Shown: positions 1 through 7,948 of the stretch, piece by piece
Layout: every line of letters starts with the position of its first letter
Position numbering within the stretch: the first letter of the stretch is position 1
Source of the DNA: Caldicellulosiruptor kronotskyensis 2002
GTDB lineage: Bacteria > Bacillota > Thermoanaerobacteria > Caldicellulosiruptorales > Caldicellulosiruptoraceae
DNA length: 64,000 nucleotides
NCBI RefSeq assembly: GCF_000166775.1
Contig: NC_014720.1
Location: 310,001-374,000 of the forward strand
Direction: 5' to 3'
The notes under the pieces: generated by a model
Told to the model about the DNA's origin: nothing
Databases searched by the model: none
What the model saw: only the letters and a program-made list of their open reading frames with translations
Program-made: the position numbers and the translations under genes

Positions 1-578
1 ACGTCATAAAAAACTATATCAACCACCATCTTAAATAAATCCCTATTTCTCTGATACAGGTATGTCTCTAAATCCTCTTTTATACTGTCAAGAAAATCTA
101 AACACCTGTATAATTGATTTAAATCTATATCCTCTTCAAATCCAAAATATCTATTCTTCTCATGATAAGTTCTCAGTTTGCTCATAGGTTCTATCAATCT
201 CTGTATGGTCATTAAAAAACTTACTTTGTCTACGTCAAATTTTATCTTTCTCCCCCTTGTTGCTCTCTCTTTTAAAAATTTATCTATTTCAAGTTCTTCC
301 CATAACTTTCTGAATACAATGTACCCCCAATTTTTTATAACTGCATCCGATACATCCTCTTCAGATTCAATAGTAACAGCTTCTGTATTGTCAGTAGTTG
401 TTCTTTCAACAATATCAGATAGTTTTTTTACAATGTTTCTAAAAGCAGGATCATTTTTGAGGAGATCAAGTCTACCAAAATTGAATAGCACTCTTTGCTT
501 AACCTTGCCATTTTCACGATAGTTTTCGACTAATCTAACATACTGGTAACCGCCAGCATTAGTTATTTTGACAAACAT
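1..578 (-). CDS. IS1634/IS4-type transposase, 3' part outside window
   Basis: The minus-strand frame is open from an ATG at 578 to the window edge, so about 192 N-terminal residues are visible and the rest is missing. A good ribosome site (GAGGAG) lies upstream. The protein starts MFVKITNAGGYQYVRLVENY, contains the INFGRL-like turn VLFNFGRLDLL, and ends at the edge with VDIVFYDV. This resembles the segment carrying the first catalytic Asp (YDVTT) of IS1634-group DDE transposases. Family recognition is by eye. The right end of the element must lie between 579 and 811, but no clear terminal inverted repeat was found there. Confidence 0.75.
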   Translation of the reverse strand, partial: MFVKITNAGGYQYVRLVENYRENGKVKQRVLFNFGRLDLLKNDPAFRNIVKKLSDIVERTTTDNTEAVTIESEEDVSDAVIKNWGYIVFRKLWEELEIDKFLKERATRGRKIKFDVDKVSFLMTIQRLIEPMSKLRTYHEKNRYFGFEEDIDLNQLYRCLDFLDSIKEDLETYLYQRNRDLFKMVVDIVFYD

Positions 579-723
579 ATGGTAGCTCCTCAAAGGTATT
601 TTGAATAATTGTACCACAAAATATTCAAAATGTCAAGTATTTATAGCATATTTCAGACTCTAATTTGCCACTACAATTTTTAAAATTTTTTATTTTTCTA
701 TTTTCAAAACCCGCATAAATTAA

Positions 724-773
724 GACTTTGTCATTTTTTGTTAGCTCAATAACCACTCCTAATTGACAAAGTC
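724..773. repeat. Inverted repeat ahead of the Gfo/Idh gene
   Basis: GACTTTGTCA (724-733) and TGACAAAGTC (764-773) are perfect 10-bp inverted repeats 30 bp apart, just upstream of the start at 812. They could be paired operator half-sites for the dehydrogenase gene or the end of the neighbouring insertion sequence. The sequence alone does not decide. Confidence 0.4.
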
Positions 774-811
774 AAGAAAAGATTATTGATGGGGAAGGAG
801 AGATTTAAGAA

Positions 812-1912
812 ATGTCAAAGCTTAAATTTGGAATTGTTGGCTGTGGGGTTATATCAAAGACACATGCGATTGCTATTTCAGCTCTTTCAAGTGATGCGGA
901 GCTTGTTGCTGTGTGCGATGTTATAGAAGACAGAGCAAGAAAACTTGCCCAAGATTTTGGTGTGAAAAAGATATATACTGATTATGAAAAAATGCTTCTT
1001 GATTCTGATATAGATGTTATTTCAATCTGCACACCATCTGGTATGCATGCTGATATGGCAGCTTTAGCAGCAGACGCAAAAAAACATGTCATTGTTGAAA
1101 AGCCCATGGATATAACATTGTCTAAAGCTGATAAAATAATAGAGGCTCAAAATAGAAACAATGTAGTTATTTCTATAATCTCACAGCACAGATACAGCGA
1201 TTGTATGCAACTTTTAAAAAGACTAATGAACGAAGGGAAGTTTGGCAAGATAGTTTTAGCAACAAGCTACACTAAATGGTACAGGTCACAAGAATATTAT
1301 GACAGCGGTAACTGGCGAGGTACTTGGAGCTTAGATGGCGGTGGCGCGCTTATGAACCAATCAATACATTACATAGACATGATCCAGTGGATTGTTGGAA
1401 AGGTTGAGGAAGTATATGCTTACTGCACAACAAGAGCACATAAGCGAATAGAAGTAGAAGATTGTGCTGTGGCTTGTGTAAAGTTTGAAAATGGTGCGAT
1501 AGGCGAGATAGTTGGAACAACAAGTGCATATCCCGGTTTTGAAACGCGGCTTGAGATTTTTGGTGAACATGGTTCTGCAATAGCTGTAAATACTCAGCTT
1601 GAAAGTCTTTATTTCAAAGATGGGTCTGAGAAGGAGTATTTGGAGAATTACAAAAAGGAAGACAGGGGTCCTGTTGGTGCATCTTCTGCTGCCATCAAAG
1701 AAGAAGGACATGTAAGACAGTACAGAGATGTAATAAATGCTATAAAAACCGGAACAAAACCACTTATCCCAGCTGAGGAAGGTAGACATCCTGTTGAAAT
1801 TATACTTGCCATTTACCTCTCAAGCTTGACAGGAAGACCTGTAAAACTTCCTCTTGAAAGTGATGAGGAGGTTTTAAAAGAGATTGAAAAGATAAAAGGC
1901 AAAGGATTTTGA
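812..1912 (+). CDS. Gfo/Idh/MocA family NAD(P)-dependent oxidoreductase
   Basis: This 366-residue protein is the usual length for the family. The N-terminal Rossmann fold has GIVGCGVISKTHA at residues 6-18, and EKPMD (about residues 95-99) carries the conserved lysine of the EKP motif. The C-terminal alpha/beta domain includes GGGALMNQSIHYID, whose His matches the family's substrate-site histidine. Members oxidise or reduce sugar or inositol hydroxyls; the substrate cannot be read here. The start is set by GGGGAAGGAGAG upstream. It is monocistronic and converges on the aldo/keto reductase gene, with a shared terminator between. The neighbouring sugar genes suggest carbohydrate catabolism. Confidence 0.9.
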   Translation: MSKLKFGIVGCGVISKTHAIAISALSSDAELVAVCDVIEDRARKLAQDFGVKKIYTDYEKMLLDSDIDVISICTPSGMHADMAALAADAKKHVIVEKPMDITLSKADKIIEAQNRNNVVISIISQHRYSDCMQLLKRLMNEGKFGKIVLATSYTKWYRSQEYYDSGNWRGTWSLDGGGALMNQSIHYIDMIQWIVGKVEEVYAYCTTRAHKRIEVEDCAVACVKFENGAIGEIVGTTSAYPGFETRLEIFGEHGSAIAVNTQLESLYFKDGSEKEYLENYKKEDRGPVGASSAAIKEEGHVRQYRDVINAIKTGTKPLIPAEEGRHPVEIILAIYLSSLTGRPVKLPLESDEEVLKEIEKIKGKGF

Positions 1913-1943
1913 GGTTAGAAATAAAAATATAGATGTAAAAAAA

Positions 1944-1996
1944 GGGGCTGGTTGACCTGTTATATTTTAATGTTGTTTGGCAACAGCCCCTTTTTT
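1944..1996. terminator. Terminator between convergent genes
   Basis: GGGGCTG (1944-1950) pairs with CAGCCCC (1984-1990), followed by TTTTTT on the plus strand and preceded by an A-run that gives U-residues on the minus strand. It can end transcription from both the dehydrogenase and the aldo/keto reductase. Confidence 0.8.
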
Positions 1997-2003
1997 GATT
2001 ATT

Positions 2004-3143
2004 TTACCCTTCAAAAAACTGTGCAACCTCTTTCAAAAGCTTTCTGATTGGCAGGTTTTGAGGACATTTTTCTTCACACAAACTGCACTCTACACAGTTT
2101 GAAGCTTTTTGTTCTACCTTTTCAGGCTTTAAATATGCTTTTTTTGTTTCTTCATACATGTTGTAGACCTTTGCGTCATTGTAAAGATTAAAGTTGCGGG
2201 GAATATCAACACCATTTGGACATGGCAGACAGTACTTGCAACCAGTACAATCAATAGGTTTTAACTCAAGGTATTTTTGGGTTACCTCATCTATGAGTTT
2301 TAGCTCATCCTCAGAAAGACACCCAACGTACCCTTCATCTGCTGTTTTTATATTCTCAATCACCTGCTGCATTGAACTCATTCCGCTCAAAACAGTAGTA
2401 ACTTCTTTTTGATTCCAGAGCCACAAAAGCCCCCACTGTGCAGGTGTTCTTTTGACTTTTGTCTTTTCCCATACTATTTGAACCTGCTCAGGGGGTTTTC
2501 TTGCAAGCTTTCCGCCCAAAAGCGGTTCCATTATTATAACTCCAAGGCCTTTAGCGTGGGCATACTTCAAACCTTCTTCCCCTGCCTGATAGTTTCGGTT
2601 TAAATAGTTGTACTGTACCTGACAGAATTCCCAGCCATCGTACTCATCAATTATTGTTTTGAACGTGTCAAGACTGTCATGAAATGAAAAACCAATATGT
2701 TTTATTTTGCCCTTGGATTTAACTTTTTCAATCCAGCTGAAAATGTCCATGCTCTTTAACATGTCCCATCTTTGTTTATTTAGCGCATGTAAAAGATAAA
2801 AATCAATATAATCAGTGTCAAGCCTCTTTAGTTGTTCATCAAGTATCATATCTGCATCTTCAATCTTTGTAAGCTTCCACACAGGCAACTTTGTTGCAAG
2901 TTTTACTTTGTTTCTATATCCCTCCTTTAAAGCTTTGCCCACAACAACTTCACTGTTTCCACCATGGTAACCATACGCCGTGTCAATGTAATTTACTCCA
3001 TTGTCAATTGCATATCTTATCATCTCAATTGCCAAAGGTTGGTTAATTTGAGATGCGTCGTCACCAAGGATAGGTAAACGCATACATCCAAACCCGAGCG
3101 CTGATACCTCAAAATCAATATTTGGAAACTTCCGATACTTCAT
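2004..3143 (-). CDS. Aldo/keto reductase with C-terminal 4Fe-4S motifs
   Basis: In this 379-residue protein, residues 1-280 form the aldo/keto reductase barrel: GFGCMRLP near the start, DTAYGYHGGNSE with the catalytic Asp and Tyr, and DYIDFYLLHAL. The C-terminus has ferredoxin-like cysteines in CTGCKYCLPC and CVECSLCEEKC, as in the clostridial iron-sulfur subgroup of this family. Such proteins probably reduce sugar aldehydes or ketones with NAD(P)H; the role of the extra cluster site is not settled. AGGAGG precedes the ATG. It is oriented with the downstream sugar isomerase and transporter genes, but a terminator at 3188-3220 separates it from them. Confidence 0.9.
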   Translation of the reverse strand: MKYRKFPNIDFEVSALGFGCMRLPILGDDASQINQPLAIEMIRYAIDNGVNYIDTAYGYHGGNSEVVVGKALKEGYRNKVKLATKLPVWKLTKIEDADMILDEQLKRLDTDYIDFYLLHALNKQRWDMLKSMDIFSWIEKVKSKGKIKHIGFSFHDSLDTFKTIIDEYDGWEFCQVQYNYLNRNYQAGEEGLKYAHAKGLGVIIMEPLLGGKLARKPPEQVQIVWEKTKVKRTPAQWGLLWLWNQKEVTTVLSGMSSMQQVIENIKTADEGYVGCLSEDELKLIDEVTQKYLELKPIDCTGCKYCLPCPNGVDIPRNFNLYNDAKVYNMYEETKKAYLKPEKVEQKASNCVECSLCEEKCPQNLPIRKLLKEVAQFFEG

Positions 3144-3187
3144 CTTTTAAACCCTCCTTATATTGCAAAATAGTCCATTTAAAAACA

Positions 3188-3220
3188 AATGGCTTGAGAA
3201 GTTAACATTCTCAAGCCATT
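3188..3220 (-). terminator. Terminator after sugar isomerase gene
   Basis: AATGGCTTGAGAA and TTCTCAAGCCATT form a 13-bp perfect stem with a short loop. Read on the minus strand it is followed by TTTGTTTTT. It ends the isomerase transcript. Confidence 0.85.
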
Positions 3221-3240
3221 ATTTTATTTTTAATAATTTC

Positions 3241-4008
3241 TCAGTCTGAATAATTTTTCACAAGGAAATCAAAGCTCATTTTAAGGCTTTCAAAAGGCAG
3301 ACGCTGACACACATCCTGTTCAATTATATACCATTCAACTCCTGCCTCATTGCAAGAAGCTATTATTCCATCCCAGTCCAAATTTCCGAATCCTACTTCA
3401 AACATGCCTTGCCTGAAATCTTCAATCATTCCCATATCTTTAAGATGTATAAGAGGAATTCGACCTTCTAAACTTCTTATCCACTTTTCAGGGTTTGCAC
3501 CCGCAAACTGGACCCAATAAGTATCAATTTCGATCATGAGATATTCTGGATTTGAGCTTTCAATAAAAAGTTCAAACCATGTCTTGCCATCATATTTTTT
3601 AAATTCAAAACTGTGGTTGTGATAAGAAAGTGTAATTCCTTCATCTTTCAATTTTTTACCAATTTCATTGCACTCAGCAGCAAATGCTATAGCACCCTCT
3701 TGCGACCTGTATTTAGAAGGGGCAGAGGGTATTGCAATGTGCAGGCATTCGTAAATCTTATGTTCACTAATAACACTCTCAATCTCTTCTTTGAGTCTTT
3801 CAAAAGGTATATGTGTTGCACATATTTTTAGACCAAACTCATCGCATATCTCTTTTAATCTTTTTGGGTGAATTTTACCAATTCCTGATATCTGAATAGC
3901 TTTAAAGCCAATTTCGCTTATTTTCTTAAGGCTGTGGTATATTTCTTCTTCTGTTTTCAAAAATTCACGGACTGTATAAAGCTGTGCAGCTATTTTGTCT
4001 TTGTTCAT
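3241..4008 (-). CDS. Sugar phosphate isomerase/epimerase (xylose-isomerase-like TIM barrel)
   Basis: This is a 255-residue AP-endonuclease-2-type TIM barrel. Visible family signatures are the start AAQLYTVREF, YHNHSFEF with its metal-site His, EIDTYWVQFAG with Glu/Asp, and IHLKDMG with the His and Asp that usually bind the metal. Members interconvert keto-sugars or inositol intermediates. It lies downstream of, and in the same direction as, the ABC sugar permeases, which suggests it processes the imported sugar. The start follows a GGGG purine stretch. The exact substrate is unknown. Confidence 0.85.
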   Translation of the reverse strand: MNKDKIAAQLYTVREFLKTEEEIYHSLKKISEIGFKAIQISGIGKIHPKRLKEICDEFGLKICATHIPFERLKEEIESVISEHKIYECLHIAIPSAPSKYRSQEGAIAFAAECNEIGKKLKDEGITLSYHNHSFEFKKYDGKTWFELFIESSNPEYLMIEIDTYWVQFAGANPEKWIRSLEGRIPLIHLKDMGMIEDFRQGMFEVGFGNLDWDGIIASCNEAGVEWYIIEQDVCQRLPFESLKMSFDFLVKNYSD

Positions 4009-4064
4009 ATTGTATTTTCCCCGCTTTTCTTTTGTTTAAGTTTATTTTATTATACCACAAAATA

Positions 4065-4949
4065 TTACTCTTTAATAGCTCCAATCATGACCCCTTTTAC
4101 AAAATACTTTTGCAAAAATGGATATATACACAGGATTGGTACTGTCGATACGACAATCGCTGCATACTTTATAAGCTCTGTCACAGCAAACCTGTCAGAT
4201 GCATCTGAAATTCCTGTTGTCATATTCTCTGTGCTGTTCATAATAAGTATCTCTCTTAAAACAAGCTGAAGTGGATAAAGTTCTCTTGAACGCAGGTATA
4301 TAATCGCACTGAAAAACGCGTTCCAGTGTCCTACAGCATAAAAGAGTATCATTACCGCTATCATTGGCATTGCAAGGGGTATCATGATTCTAAAAAGTAT
4401 TGTCCAGTCCCCTGCTCCATCTATCCTTGCAGACTCTTCCAAGCTGTCCGGCACTGCGTGGAAACCAGTTCTCATTATAATCAGGTTTGTTGTTGAGATT
4501 GCACCTGGAATTATCATTGCCCAGATTGTGTCTATCATCCCAAGTGATTGGACAAGAAGGTAAGTTGGAATCATACCGCCACTAAAGTACATGGTAAATG
4601 CTATGAAAAACATTATCGGGTTTTTGAGCTTTAAGTTTTTTCTTGAAAGAACATACCCGCCCATTGTGGTAAGAAGAATGTTTATAGCTGTTCCTACAAC
4701 AACGTAAACAAGTGTATTTCTATAACCTATCCAAATCATAGGGTAGCTAAGTAAGAGCTTGTATGCCTCAACAGAAAAGTCAAGTGGTCGCAATAAAGGA
4801 CCTCTATATGCCATAAGCTTAATAGGATTGCTAAATGAAGCAAATATAACATATAACATTGGATACAGCATTGTAAAGCACAGCAGTCCTAAGAATATAT
4901 AGTTGAAAGTATCAAATATTATTTCGCCTGCACTTTTTCTTATTTTCAT
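4065..4949 (-). CDS. Carbohydrate ABC transporter permease (YtcP/LplC type)
   Basis: This inner-membrane permease has 294 residues and six predicted membrane segments. The EAA loop that contacts the ATPase is visible as EESARIDGAGDWTILFRI. The chosen ATG follows GGGGTGA by 9 bases; a TTG six bases upstream is less likely. It is the last cistron of the binding-protein, permease, permease cluster. No ATPase gene is nearby, as is usual for these systems, which borrow a shared MsmX-like ATPase. Family members import oligosaccharides or sugar-acid oligomers. Confidence 0.92.
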   Translation of the reverse strand: MKIRKSAGEIIFDTFNYIFLGLLCFTMLYPMLYVIFASFSNPIKLMAYRGPLLRPLDFSVEAYKLLLSYPMIWIGYRNTLVYVVVGTAINILLTTMGGYVLSRKNLKLKNPIMFFIAFTMYFSGGMIPTYLLVQSLGMIDTIWAMIIPGAISTTNLIIMRTGFHAVPDSLEESARIDGAGDWTILFRIMIPLAMPMIAVMILFYAVGHWNAFFSAIIYLRSRELYPLQLVLREILIMNSTENMTTGISDASDRFAVTELIKYAAIVVSTVPILCIYPFLQKYFVKGVMIGAIKE

Positions 4950-4970
4950 CTTCAAAGTTCACCCCTTTTC

Positions 4971-5924
4971 TTACCAAAGCGATGTTTCTGTAAGTTTTTT
5001 AGCAATCTTATTTGAGAATATGACCAGTAAGAAGTTGATTACAGAGTTGAAAAGCCCAACCGCAGCACCATAGCTATAATCCATTTCCAAAAGACCTTTT
5101 CTGTATACATAGGTTGAAATAACATCTGCTGTTTCATATGTCAAAGGATTGTACATCAAAAATACTTTTTCGAACCCGACGTTCATCATGTGTCCAACTC
5201 TCAAGAGAAACATAATGACAATTGTTGGCAGTATTCCTGGTATTGTGACATAAAGTGCCTGTCTGAACCTTCCAGCACCATCAATCAGTGCTGCTTCATA
5301 TAGCTGTGGGTCAATGTTTGAGATTGCCGCCAAGTACACAATCGAACCCCAGCCGAGGTTTTGCCAAATACCCGAGCCAACGTAAAGTGGTCTGAACCAG
5401 CCAGGTTCTGTCATGAATGAAATAGGTTCTGATAAAACACCAAGAGATTTGAGTATATTATTTATAAGACCGTCTCTTGCAAAAAAGTCCATAATCATAC
5501 CAACAATGACAACTGTTGAAATAAAATGTGGCATATAGCTTACAGTCTGAAGAGTTCTTTTGTAAATGCTGTTTTTAATTTCGTTAAGTAAAAGTGCAAA
5601 GAGAATTGGAGCAGGAAAGCCAAATATGAGGTCATAAACGTTTATGAGTATTGTATTTCTGATTATTCTCCAGACATAAAAGCTATCGTAAACAAAGAAC
5701 TCTTTAAACTTTTCCAAACCAACCCATGGACTGCCCCAGATACCTTTTGCTGGTGTAAAGTCTTTAAAAGCTATTTGAAGACCGTACATAGGGATGTAAT
5801 GGAATATAAAATAATAAGCCACAACAGGGATAATCATTAAATAGAGGCTTTTGTTGCGTATAAGGTCTTTTTTGAGTTCTTGCCATCTACTTGGCTGATA
5901 AGACTTAATTGTTGCTTTTTCCAT
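4971..5924 (-). CDS. Carbohydrate ABC transporter permease (LplB type)
   Basis: This 317-residue permease starts with a basic cytoplasmic stretch, then has six membrane spans. The EAA loop YEAALIDGAGRFRQALYVTI is clear, with the family's invariant DGAG. It ends 21 bases before the second permease gene, so the two are co-transcribed and form the heterodimeric channel. GGAGG precedes the ATG. It lies downstream of the solute-binding gene, behind a stable intercistronic hairpin that probably lowers its expression relative to the binding protein. Confidence 0.93.
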   Translation of the reverse strand: MEKATIKSYQPSRWQELKKDLIRNKSLYLMIIPVVAYYFIFHYIPMYGLQIAFKDFTPAKGIWGSPWVGLEKFKEFFVYDSFYVWRIIRNTILINVYDLIFGFPAPILFALLLNEIKNSIYKRTLQTVSYMPHFISTVVIVGMIMDFFARDGLINNILKSLGVLSEPISFMTEPGWFRPLYVGSGIWQNLGWGSIVYLAAISNIDPQLYEAALIDGAGRFRQALYVTIPGILPTIVIMFLLRVGHMMNVGFEKVFLMYNPLTYETADVISTYVYRKGLLEMDYSYGAAVGLFNSVINFLLVIFSNKIAKKLTETSLW

Positions 5925-5958
5925 AATCCTTTGAACCTCCTCAAAGAAGATTTATAAA

Positions 5959-6020
5959 AAGAGCCTTGCAATAAGGTTTTTTAAGAAAAGCGATAATTTT
6001 TGCCTTGTTGCAAGGCTCTT
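5959..6020 (-). terminator. Intercistronic hairpin after solute-binding gene
   Basis: AAGAGCCTTGCAA (5959-5971) and TTGCAAGGCTCTT (6008-6020) pair perfectly over 13 bp around a 36-base loop, with T-rich sequence on the minus-strand side. The permease genes follow without another clear promoter. It therefore most likely acts as a partial terminator or 3'-end stabiliser that leaves the binding-protein mRNA in excess. Confidence 0.75.
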
Positions 6021-6041
6021 TTTTCTTATGCATATTTTATC

Positions 6042-7643
6042 TTATTTTCTCTTTTTCCATCTGTCATATGCAGCTTGATAAATCTTTATAGCCTCATCAA
6101 TCTTCATTTGTTTAAGAGTTTTTACAAATGAATCAACATTTGTTGCTTTTCCAGTCATAAGTCTTAAGAACATTTCATCATAGTACGTGTTGACTGTATT
6201 CATAATATTTGCAAGTCTCTTGGATTCTTCGTCTGTAAACGAAAGTGGTGGCAAAATTCTGTCATTTTTGACATCAGACCATTTTTGCATGACAGCTTCT
6301 TTTTGTTGTGGATGCATCATTTGAATCTGTAGATAATACTCGTCAGCTTGAACAAAAGGGCCGCTGATTGATGCACGAGCATATTTTGCTAAAGCTTCTG
6401 CTGCAGAAAGTCCCTGTGGGTTTTTCAAGATTTCATCTGTATAGTAAACCTTACCATCTTTCTTAATATAAGACTTTCCAAGTACACCATAGTTGAACGC
6501 TTCATATCCTTCTTTGCTGTAACCCCAGTCAAGCACCTTCATAGCAGTTGGTATGTCTTTACATGCAGTTGTTATAGCCGCGCTTGTTCGAGAGAACAAG
6601 AACTCAGCCTGTCCTAAAAGTGGCTGTTCACCTTTCTTGAGCACAGGGAACTTGGTAGCTATTATATCTTTCTTCAGGTTCAAGAAGAAGCCCATATCAC
6701 CAGAAAGAAGTCCTATCCACGCACCAATTACATCATTTTGAACATTTGCTTTGATAACCTTCTGGTTCATTGTTAGAATATCCGGGTCAATGAGGCCCTC
6801 TTTCCACCACTTCTGAAGTGTTGCTATAAACTGTTTGTATTGAGGTTCTAATGGACCATATTTGACCTTGCCATTTACCTGGAAGAAATCTGTTTTTATT
6901 CCCCATGCACCTACTAAGAAAGAGGAATAGTCAAATGCATATCTTGGGTTTGAAGCATTTCTAAGGATTGAAAATCCTCTTTCATCCTTTTTGCCATTGC
7001 CGTTTGGGTCTTTTGTTACAAATGCTTTCAAAACCTTGTACCAGTCATCAACTGTTTCTGGTTCTTTTAATCCGAGCTTTTTCAACCAATCATTTCGTAT
7101 TTGAGGTCCATAGTATACGCATGCAATTTTTGGGTTTGTTCCACGAAGAGCTGGGAATCCGTAAATGTCACCATCGTCTGTAACAATAAGTTTTTTGATG
7201 TCAGGATGTTGTTGCAAGTATTTTGATAAATTTGGAGCATATTTTGGCATATAGTCGTTAAGTCTAATAATAACTTTGTCAAGCAAAGCTTTTACAGGTC
7301 CACCAGGATAGTTATCAATCCAGTTCCACTCAATAATATCTGTCAGCTGTCTTGATGCAATCATGAGATTGAACTGGTCTGTTTCGCCACCGACCGGTGG
7401 GTGTTTGAACACAAGTTTTACACCGAGTTTTTTCTGCAAAAGTTGGTATGCTGCAATTGATGAATAGCTGTTGTATGACGTTGCAACCTTGGGGTCAAGA
7501 CGAACAAAATAGGTAAGTGTTGGTATTGATTTTGCGTAAGCTGTTGAGGTTGATGAAACAAATGCTGGAATTACAAGCGATAAGGCAAATGCAATAACTA
7601 CGATAATACTTAAAACCTTTTTAGAAGATTTGAACCAATCCAT
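6042..7643 (-). CDS. Extracellular solute-binding protein of sugar ABC transporter
   Basis: This 533-residue protein is the usual length of the LplA/family-1 large binding proteins. Residues 1-37 form a secretion signal: basic start, hydrophobic IIVVIAFALSLVIPAFV, then AYA before Lys. There is no lipobox cysteine, unlike most Gram-positive binding proteins, so membrane anchoring is not explained by the sequence. The body contains the family's VKALLDKVIIRLNDYMPKYAPN and DPNGNGKKDERG-like loop. It is first in the operon with the two permeases, and AGGAGG precedes the ATG. The AraC-type sensor-regulator is transcribed divergently. Confidence 0.9.
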   Translation of the reverse strand: MDWFKSSKKVLSIIVVIAFALSLVIPAFVSSTSTAYAKSIPTLTYFVRLDPKVATSYNSYSSIAAYQLLQKKLGVKLVFKHPPVGGETDQFNLMIASRQLTDIIEWNWIDNYPGGPVKALLDKVIIRLNDYMPKYAPNLSKYLQQHPDIKKLIVTDDGDIYGFPALRGTNPKIACVYYGPQIRNDWLKKLGLKEPETVDDWYKVLKAFVTKDPNGNGKKDERGFSILRNASNPRYAFDYSSFLVGAWGIKTDFFQVNGKVKYGPLEPQYKQFIATLQKWWKEGLIDPDILTMNQKVIKANVQNDVIGAWIGLLSGDMGFFLNLKKDIIATKFPVLKKGEQPLLGQAEFLFSRTSAAITTACKDIPTAMKVLDWGYSKEGYEAFNYGVLGKSYIKKDGKVYYTDEILKNPQGLSAAEALAKYARASISGPFVQADEYYLQIQMMHPQQKEAVMQKWSDVKNDRILPPLSFTDEESKRLANIMNTVNTYYDEMFLRLMTGKATNVDSFVKTLKQMKIDEAIKIYQAAYDRWKKRK

Positions 7644-7691
7644 CTTTAAACCTCCTTGTTTTAAAAGTTTTTATTGATTTTTTCCAAATTA

Positions 7692-7752
7692 CCCGCGACA
7701 AAAGTTTATTGTTTTCAGCAACTTGTCAGCGGGCTTTACAGCTTTTATTATA
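7692..7752 (-). promoter_or_regulatory. Leader and possible promoter of sugar transporter operon
   Basis: The 305-bp gap between the binding-protein and regulator genes holds, on the minus strand, a TATAAT (7747-7752) without a strong -35 box. Downstream is an imperfect inverted repeat, CCCGCGACAA (7692-7701) with TTGTCAGCGGG (7723-7733), in the likely 5' leader. It could be an operator or an mRNA hairpin. Confidence 0.4.
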
Positions 7753-7860
7753 AAGGGGAGGTGAGGCTTTTTGAAAGAGGAAAATGTTAAGGTTTAAAGG
7801 ACAATATTAAGCTTCTTAAAAATGTACTCATCATTTATATTTTCTTTGTAATTTGTTTCA

Positions 7861-7889
7861 TTGCTTTTCAATATTGCTTGTATTATAAT
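7861..7889 (+). promoter_or_regulatory. Sigma-A promoter of the AraC-type regulator
   Basis: TTGCTT (7861-7866), a 17-bp spacer and a perfect TATAAT (7884-7889) lie 60 bp before the regulator's start codon. Confidence 0.7.
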
Positions 7890-7948
7890 TGAAATTGCCC
7901 AAAAATGAGGGTTTAAATATATGATATTTGAGGAGGATTTTTTTAAGT

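Noticed and set aside
178-522. Plus-strand 114-codon frame at the window start
   Set aside because: It is a shadow of the minus-strand transposase, whose sequence is recognisable.
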